Origin: Thermotoga sp.
GTDB lineage: Bacteria; Thermotogota; Thermotogae; B21-G9
Direction of reading: 5' to 3'
DNA length: 6,278 nucleotides
Assembly: GCA_003641545.1 (NCBI GenBank)
Contig: QNAU01000077.1
Span: forward strand, 1 to 6,278
Shown: piece by piece, positions 1 to 6,278 of the stretch
How the letters are laid out: every line of letters begins with the position of its first letter
Numbering within the stretch: the first letter of the stretch is position 1
The notes under the pieces: model-generated
The model's database searches: none
Seen by the model: the letters and a program-made list of their open reading frames with translations, nothing else
What the model was told of the DNA's origin: nothing
Made by a program: the position numbers and the translations under genes

Positions 1-767
1 CTCTGAAAGAAAATCTTGTCCTCGAATATCACGGGATTTCTGTCATCCACGTCGTTGTGGGTGAGCTGTATTTGATTCGATCCATCGCAGTTCATTATGA
101 ATATTTCGTAGTCGCCATCTCTGTTCGAGGAAAAAACGATCTTGTTTCCATCGGAGCTCCAGCACGGGTCAACATCATCTGCCGGATCAAAAGTTAAACG
201 TGGATCATTCTCACCAGGGTAATCCACCTTGTATATGTCATTGTTTCCATTTTCATCTTCCACCAAATACAGTATCCAATGGCCCAAAGGATCCCACCTT
301 GGATGATACGCTCTTTCAACATGATTTGTGAGTTTCTTCGCCTGATCTTCGCCAAGTTTCTGAACGTATATCTCATCCATTCCCTCTCTATCCGACACGA
401 ATGCTATCACGTTCGTCGCTGGAGACCACTGTGGATCGTAATCATTCCCGGTGTTCGCGGAAAACAAAATTGGGTGGGTTGGATCGGCGAGATTCATTAT
501 GAATATTTCATCGTCACCGAACTTGTCGCTCACATACGCAACCATATTAGCGTCGGGACTCCAACTTTGTTGTGTTTCGTTGTAACTTGAGAGTGTGAGA
601 TTCGTTTGTTCCGATCCGTCATAACGCATCAGGAATATATCATAATTACCGTTCTTGTTGGATACGAAGGAAAGCCCCAGGTTCGTGTAGAATAAAGAAC
701 CCGAACACGATGAAAGAATTAAAATGGCAACAAAAAAGATCCCCCATAACAACAGGGTTCCCCTCAT
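1..767 (-). CDS. TolB-like beta-propeller lipoprotein, C-terminus cut by window start
   Basis: Reads without a stop from ATG at 767 to the window edge (255 codons). The N-terminus is a lipoprotein signal: Arg2, a hydrophobic stretch (about residues 5-18), then lipobox LSSC with Cys21 as the likely lipidated residue, so the protein should be anchored on the outer face of the cytoplasmic membrane. From residue 32 there are five WD40-like/PD40 repeats (32-58, 69-96, 114-147, 158-192, 203-236), each with W-S-P-D-type openings, an F-V-S-D/N-R-x-G turn and a D/E-I-F/Y-hydrophobic strand; a sixth starts near 245. The propeller follows the anchor almost directly, with no TolB N-terminal domain, so this is probably not true TolB; a binding or scaffold role is inferred and no partner is visible. 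An in-frame TAG at 771-773 rules out an earlier start. It lies 60 nt after the oxidoreductase gamma gene on the same strand, and co-transcription is unproven. Confidence 0.88.
   Translation of the reverse strand, partial: MRGTLLLWGIFFVAILILSSCSGSLFYTNLGLSFVSNKNGNYDIFLMRYDGSEQTNLTLSSYNETQQSWSPDANMVAYVSDKFGDDEIFIMNLADPTHPILFSANTGNDYDPQWSPATNVIAFVSDREGMDEIYVQKLGEDQAKKLTNHVERAYHPRWDPLGHWILYLVEDENGNNDIYKVDYPGENDPRLTFDPADDVDPCWSSDGNKIVFSSNRDGDYEIFIMNCDGSNQIQLTHNDVDDRNPVIFEDKIFFQ
60..674 (-). repeat. Five tandem beta-propeller blade repeats within the lipoprotein gene
   Basis: Five degenerate repeats of about 40-45 residues encode propeller blades. The shared pattern is W-S/D-P/S-D/x, a short beta strand, (F/Y)-V-S-(D/N)-(R/K)-x-G, then D/E-I-F/Y and an L-T ending in several copies. 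The repeats are mostly diverged at DNA level, but blades 2 and 5 share 17 identical bases (493-509 and 91-107) encoding E-I-F-I-M-N. Confidence 0.8.
705..767 (-). other. Lipoprotein signal peptide and lipobox cysteine
   Basis: Codons 1-21 of the propeller gene. There is one basic residue at position 2, a hydrophobic core rich in Leu, Ile, Phe and Val, and the lipobox Leu18-Ser19-Ser20-Cys21, with the TGT codon at 705-707. This fits signal peptidase II processing before Cys21. The region after Cys21 begins S-G-S, with no Asp at +2. Confidence 0.8.
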
Positions 768-773
768 TCTCTA

Positions 774-784
774 CCCCCACCTTT
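774..784 (-). promoter_or_regulatory. Ribosome binding site of the propeller lipoprotein gene
   Basis: The minus strand reads AAAGGTGGGGG, ending 6 nt before the ATG at 767. It supports this start, as does the in-frame stop just upstream. The remaining 60-nt intergenic stretch (768-827) shows no strong promoter or terminator. Confidence 0.6.
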
Positions 785-827
785 CGATAGAATGTTGGTA
801 GAAAGATTCCGATCGAATATATTATCG

Positions 828-1358
828 TCAGGATCTGAGAAATTCTAAACCCTTTTTGACCGCCTCTATGTTCATATCGATGAATTCCTTCTTGGATTTT
901 TTTCTAATGGCTTCGAACACACTCTCAGGTTTAACAACCTTGGTTTTCGCTACGTAAACTCCCAACATCACCATGTTGGCTATCTTTGAACTTCCTATTT
1001 CTTCAGCGATTTTGTTCGCCTCAACCTTCACAACTTCCACATCTTTCCTCTGGGTTTCCTTATCTATGACCGACGTATTCATAAATATGTATCCGCCCTC
1101 TTTAACTATCTTCTCGAATTTCAAAAGAGATGGTATGTTCATGACGATTATATCCATCGGTTTATCGACTACGGGAGAGGCAACTTCATCGTCGCTTATG
1201 ACCACCGTGCAATTTGCGGTTCCGCCCCTCATCTCCGGACCATACGATGGTAACCATGTTACATGTTTACCTTCGAACATGGCAGCCAAAGATAAGACCT
1301 GTCCAAGGAACATGACACCCTGACCCCCGAATCCAGCCACTATGACGGATCTCTCCAT
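828..1358 (-). CDS. 2-oxoacid:ferredoxin oxidoreductase, gamma subunit
   Basis: A 176-residue protein of the size usual for free-standing gamma subunits of the pyruvate/2-oxoacid:ferredoxin oxidoreductase superfamily. This cytoplasmic subunit is thought to help handle CoA and stabilise the alpha-beta core. Family signatures are G-F-G-G-Q-G-V at 9-15 near the N-terminus, Y-G-P-E-M-R-G-G-T-A at 39-48, I-S-D-D-E-V-A-S-P at 54-62 and M-L-G-V-Y-V at 131-136. The ATG at 1358 is preceded by a G-rich site (GGGGGGAG, 3 nt before the ATG). It is the last oxidoreductase gene, 42 nt after beta, which is the widest gap in the operon. The subunit itself carries no information on substrate, and it could equally be called VorC/KorC-type. 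Family assignment is secure. Confidence 0.95.
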   Translation of the reverse strand: MERSVIVAGFGGQGVMFLGQVLSLAAMFEGKHVTWLPSYGPEMRGGTANCTVVISDDEVASPVVDKPMDIIVMNIPSLLKFEKIVKEGGYIFMNTSVIDKETQRKDVEVVKVEANKIAEEIGSSKIANMVMLGVYVAKTKVVKPESVFEAIRKKSKKEFIDMNIEAVKKGLEFLRS

Positions 1359-1400
1359 GTTCTCCCCCCGTTTCCATTTTATCTTTCCGATTCATCGACT

Positions 1401-2165
1401 TCACTTCACCTTGTCCACGAAGACACCGGTTTTGTATTCTTTCGAGAAGACTTCCTTCACCCATCTTGTGGCTTCCACCGGATCCATTCCCCATCCGGTT
1501 GGACAGGCTGAGAGAACCTCGACCAATCCCAAACCGAGGTCATTTATCTGCGCCAAGAAAGCCTTCTTTATTGCATTCTTGGTTCTTATTACCTCCACGG
1601 GATCGGACACCGTGGTTCTGGCTAAGAAAGCCACACCTTTGAATTCTTTGAGCATCTCCGGGATGTGTATGGGATATCCATCCCTTTTCTCATCCCTACC
1701 GTATGGGCTCGTTGTCGTTTTCATACCGATGAGGGTGGTTGGAGCCATCTGCCCACCCGTCATACCGTATACGGCGTTGTTTATAAATATGACGGTTATC
1801 CTCTCTCCCCTGTTGGCTGCATGGATTATCTCGGACGTTCCTATGGCCGCTAAGTCACCATCTCCCTGATACGTGAACACAACGAGATCAGGTCTTGCTC
1901 TCTTCATACCGGTTGCAACTGCCGGTGCCCTTCCATGCGGTGCGACCGTTCCATCGACGTTGAAAAATTCGTAAGCAAAGACCGAACATCCAACTGGAGC
2001 AACCAGGATGGTTCTTTCCCTTATCTTCAACTCATCTATTACCTCCGCAACGAGTCTGTGAACTATTCCGTGATGACACCCCGGACAGTATGTGAATTCT
2101 TTATCTGTAAGGGATTCAGGTCTTTTGAGAAACACGACCGTTTTGAGTTTCTCAGCGTTTTTCAT
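1401..2165 (-). CDS. 2-oxoacid:ferredoxin oxidoreductase, beta subunit (thiamine diphosphate-binding)
   Basis: This 254-residue subunit binds thiamine diphosphate and carries out oxidative decarboxylation of the 2-oxoacid together with alpha. Visible signatures are C-P-G-C-H-H-G at 27-33, A-P-V-G-C at 56-60, H-G-R at 77-79, the ThDP/Mg motif starting G-D-G-D at 101-104 and closing with Asn129-Asn130, then Y-G-M-T-G-G-Q at 133-139, and C-P-T-G-W-G at 221-226. The length is normal for a KorB/VorA-type beta subunit, shorter than the pyruvate enzyme's beta subunit. Its cysteines may serve a proximal Fe-S cluster as in related enzymes, but that cannot be shown here. The ATG at 2165 overlaps the alpha stop as ATGA and has AAGGTGA upstream, so translation is probably coupled to alpha. 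Substrate is inferred from context: branched-chain 2-oxoacid is more likely than 2-oxoglutarate. Confidence 0.95.
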   Translation of the reverse strand: MKNAEKLKTVVFLKRPESLTDKEFTYCPGCHHGIVHRLVAEVIDELKIRERTILVAPVGCSVFAYEFFNVDGTVAPHGRAPAVATGMKRARPDLVVFTYQGDGDLAAIGTSEIIHAANRGERITVIFINNAVYGMTGGQMAPTTLIGMKTTTSPYGRDEKRDGYPIHIPEMLKEFKGVAFLARTTVSDPVEVIRTKNAIKKAFLAQINDLGLGLVEVLSACPTGWGMDPVEATRWVKEVFSKEYKTGVFVDKVK

Positions 2166-3229
2166 ACTCTCACCTTCTTGACATATTTTTTCAAGACTTC
2201 AAGAACTTCGAAGGGCGAAGGTATAACACCACCCGGCCTTCCATAGAAAAGAACTTCTGTTTTTCCCTTCACTGCGAGTCGAACATCTTCGACCATCTGA
2301 CCCGTGCTCATCTCCACCGCTAAGATGAATCCAACCCTCTCCGCCATTTCCTCGATTCTTTCGTATGGAAATGGCCAAAGTGTTATCGGTCTTATCAATC
2401 CAACCTTTATTCCTTCCTTACGTGCAAGTTTTACAACCGTTTTCAATATTCTCGCCATCGTTCCGTATGCAACGAACAGATACTCCGCATCATCCACCAT
2501 GAAATCTTCCCATCTTTTCTCATTTTCCTCTGCCTTTCTGTATTTTTCCATCAGATGGAGGATGATCTTTTCAAGGTTGTGCGGATCTATATCGAAGGAG
2601 GTTATGCGTCTTGGATCCCTTCCATCCGCGCCATTTAAAATCCAATCCGGTTCTTTTAGTTTCTCAACATCGACGAACTCCGGAAATTCAACCGGTTCCA
2701 TCATCTGACCTATCATTCCATCCGCAAGGATCAAAACGGGATTTCTGTATTTCTCCGCTATGTCAAATGAAATGTAAGTCAGATCAACCGCTTCTTGAAG
2801 TGTCGATGGAGCGAGAACAATCATCCTGTAGTCTCCGTGTCCCCCACCTTTCGTCGCTTGAAAGTAATCTCCCTGCGCAGGTTGTATATCTCCAAGTCCG
2901 GGTCCTCCCCTCATCACGTTCACGAAGACGGCGGGGAGCTCGGCACAAGCCATGTATGATATGCCTTCCTGCATCAAGCTGAAACCAGGTGAGGAGGTGG
3001 AGGTCATAACCCTCTTTCCAACGCACGAAACCCCATACAACATGTTCACAACTGCTACCTCACTCTCTGCCTGGAGAAAAACCCCTCCGATCTTCGGTAA
3101 TCTTCTCGCCATGTATTCTGTCAACTCGCTCTGAGGTGTTATGGGATACCCAAAATAATGCCTACAGCCAGCTCTTATGGCAGACTCACCAATTGCTTCC
3201 GTTCCCTTTACCATTAGCTTTTCAGACAT
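2162..3229 (-). CDS. vorB: 2-oxoacid:ferredoxin oxidoreductase, alpha subunit (VorB/KorA-like)
   Basis: A 355-residue alpha subunit that pairs with beta to form the catalytic core converting 2-oxoacid + CoA + oxidised ferredoxin into acyl-CoA + CO2 + reduced ferredoxin. Signatures are G-Y-P-I-T-P-Q-S-E at 27-35 (pyrimidine-binding region of the cofactor site), Q-A-E-S-E-V-A at 53-59, a Gly-rich stretch from G-G-P-G-L-G-D at 108-114 to G-G-G-H-G-D-Y at 128-134, and the C-terminal domain ending with Y-G-R-P-G-G at 329-334. The overall pattern matches proteins commonly named 3-methyl-2-oxobutanoate dehydrogenase subunit VorB, hence the symbol; 2-oxoglutarate homologs are close, so substrate is not certain. 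A TTG at 3244 is in frame, but the ATG at 3229 is preferred because GGGGTGAT stands just upstream. The gene begins 4 nt after the ferredoxin stop and overlaps beta by 4 nt. Confidence 0.94.
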   Translation of the reverse strand: MSEKLMVKGTEAIGESAIRAGCRHYFGYPITPQSELTEYMARRLPKIGGVFLQAESEVAVVNMLYGVSCVGKRVMTSTSSPGFSLMQEGISYMACAELPAVFVNVMRGGPGLGDIQPAQGDYFQATKGGGHGDYRMIVLAPSTLQEAVDLTYISFDIAEKYRNPVLILADGMIGQMMEPVEFPEFVDVEKLKEPDWILNGADGRDPRRITSFDIDPHNLEKIILHLMEKYRKAEENEKRWEDFMVDDAEYLFVAYGTMARILKTVVKLARKEGIKVGLIRPITLWPFPYERIEEMAERVGFILAVEMSTGQMVEDVRLAVKGKTEVLFYGRPGGVIPSPFEVLEVLKKYVKKVRV

Positions 3230-3232
3230 ACC

Positions 3233-3240
3233 ATCACCCC
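3233..3240 (-). promoter_or_regulatory. Ribosome binding site fixing the alpha-subunit start
   Basis: The minus strand reads GGGGTGAT, ending 3 nt before ATG 3229, with the GGGGTG core 5 nt away. It contains the TGA stop of the ferredoxin gene, so termination and re-initiation fall in the same few bases. It favours ATG 3229 over the in-frame TTG at 3244, which would place the ribosome binding site inside the coding region. Confidence 0.65.
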
Positions 3241-3453
3241 ACAATCCTGAAGACTGTTATCGCGGTGTCGGGACACACCCTGTAGCAAAATCCACACGGG
3301 GGACAGAGCCCTTCCGGATCATCGAACTCGGCAGGGTGGTATCCCTTCGAATTGAATTTCGTGGAGAACTTTATGAGTTCGTGAGGACACACATTGATGC
3401 ACAGCCCACATCCCTTACATCTCTGCTGATCTATCTCTATATACCCTCTACCT

Positions 3454-3470
<17 letters not shown>
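3234..3470 (-). CDS. 2x[4Fe-4S] ferredoxin, delta subunit of the 2-oxoacid oxidoreductase
   Basis: A 78-residue protein with two complete [4Fe-4S] motifs: Cys18, Cys21, Cys24, Cys28 and Cys56, Cys59, Cys62, Cys66, each C-x2-C-x2-C-x3-C followed by Pro. The second motif begins C-P-P-C. The 27-residue spacer between the two motifs is typical of the KorD/VorD/PorD delta-like subunits that carry electrons from the catalytic core to external ferredoxin. It directly precedes alpha, giving gene order delta-alpha-beta-gamma. The ATG at 3470 lies inside the end of the NTPase gene, a 17-nt overlap in a different frame, and has a strong AGGAGG site. A free ferredoxin cannot be excluded, but the position argues for a dedicated subunit. 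Confidence 0.95.
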
Positions 3471-6132
<2,662 letters not shown>

Positions 6133-6134
6133 TC

Positions 6135-6278
6135 CTAACACCCCACTCGAAATTCTTTCGGTTCTTCCTCTCCTCTGAGTATCCTCAAAGCTCCGAGAGC
6201 CAGAGCTTCCATTTCATTCTCTCCTGGAACGACCGTGACCAAAGCATACTTCGACACGTATTCCTTTATCATCTCCAC
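6135..6278 (-). CDS. buk: Second butyrate kinase homolog, C-terminal end only
   Basis: The minus strand from 6278 reads 47 sense codons and then TAG at 6135-6137; the 5' part lies outside the window. By eye, the peptide aligns without gaps to the C-terminus of the complete butyrate kinase at 5234-4146, with about 23 of 47 positions identical. Shared elements are I-K-E, V-S, a P-G near the middle, A-L-A-L, L-R and G-E-E. It is thus a diverged paralog rather than a recent duplicate. It precedes ptb by 2 nt, so ptb is flanked by two kinases. Whether the paralogs differ in acyl preference cannot be told from this fragment, nor can an intact N-terminus be confirmed. Confidence 0.88.
   Translation of the reverse strand: MEMIKEYVSKYALVTVVPGENEMEALALGALRILRGEEEPKEFRVGC
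6139..6144 (-). promoter_or_regulatory. Ribosome binding site of ptb, inside the upstream kinase gene
   Basis: The minus strand reads GGGGTG, 6 nt before ATG 6132. It is embedded in the last sense codons of the upstream kinase. It favours ATG 6132 over GTG 6141, since the latter would lie within the site. Confidence 0.55.

Noticed and set aside
194..376. Open frame on the minus strand inside the lipoprotein gene, and a plus-strand frame at 279-590
   Set aside because: Both overlap the beta-propeller reading frame, whose repeats are clearly coding. Neither shows a motif.
492..504. ATTCAT-T-ATGAAT inverted repeat, considered as an operator
   Set aside because: It lies within coding sequence for a repeated propeller motif and recurs there (from about 90) because of the protein repeat.
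806..818. Small hairpin (ATTC/GAAT with 5-nt loop) after the gamma gene, considered as a terminator
   Set aside because: The stem is only 4 AT-rich pairs and no T-run follows on the minus strand.
819..849. Possible promoter for the lipoprotein gene: TAATAT (824-819) with TTTAGA (849-844)
   Set aside because: The -35 match is poor and the 19-nt spacing is long. An AT-rich gap could give this by chance.
1267..1494. Minus-strand frame across the beta-gamma junction, with an ATG in the 42-nt gap
   Set aside because: It overlaps the conserved C-terminus of beta and N-terminus of gamma in another frame, and the peptide shows no family features.
1342..1869. Long open frame on the plus strand opposite the beta-subunit gene, and similar plus-strand frames at 973-1323, 2304-2708 and 5387-5935
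   Set aside because: They run antisense to genes with clear family motifs, have no recognisable domains, and show Ser/Thr/Pro-rich composition typical of antisense frames.
3230..3244. TTG at 3244 as the alpha-subunit start
   Set aside because: It would put the ribosome binding site inside the gene. ATG 3229 begins M-S-E-K, as I recall for related proteins, and has proper spacing.
6133..6141. GTG at 6141 as the ptb start
   Set aside because: It coincides with the likely ribosome site, and no suitably spaced site stands upstream of it. ATG 6132 fits better.

Overview
The window is most likely from a thermophilic, anaerobic bacterium of the Thermotogales type. This rests on Lys/Glu/Arg-rich proteins, strong purine-rich ribosome binding sites, tight gene packing, and a gene order (butyrate kinase - phosphate butyryltransferase - butyrate kinase - small NTPase - ferredoxin - 2-oxoacid oxidoreductase) that resembles the Thermotoga maritima cluster as I recall it. 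No 16S or other taxonomic marker is present, so genus is not claimed.

Every gene I can support lies on the minus strand, so transcription runs from high to low coordinates. In that order: the C-terminal 47 codons of a butyrate-kinase-family acid kinase (6278-6135, 5' end cut by the window edge); phosphate butyryltransferase ptb (6132-5239); a complete butyrate kinase buk (5234-4146); a MinD-like P-loop NTPase of unknown role, starting at TTG (4149-3454); a 2x[4Fe-4S] ferredoxin subunit (3470-3234); and the alpha (3229-2162), beta (2165-1401) and gamma (1358-828) subunits of a four-subunit 2-oxoacid:ferredoxin oxidoreductase. Consecutive genes overlap or lie within 4 nt, except for 42 nt between beta and gamma, so this looks like one translationally coupled operon. 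After a 60-nt gap comes a separate kind of gene, a TolB-like beta-propeller lipoprotein (767-1), whose C-terminus is cut by the window start.

Read as a pathway, the operon is a self-contained energy-conserving module. The oxidoreductase would decarboxylate a 2-oxoacid (branched-chain oxoacids such as 2-oxoisovalerate are the best guess) to acyl-CoA, CO2 and reduced ferredoxin. Ptb would swap CoA for phosphate. A butyrate/branched-chain acid kinase would then make ATP and free acid. The main unknown is the NTPase, which sits exactly between the kinase and oxidoreductase halves. I saw no RNA genes, CRISPR array, insertion sequence, convincing promoter or intrinsic terminator. No gene-free stretch exceeds 60 bases.
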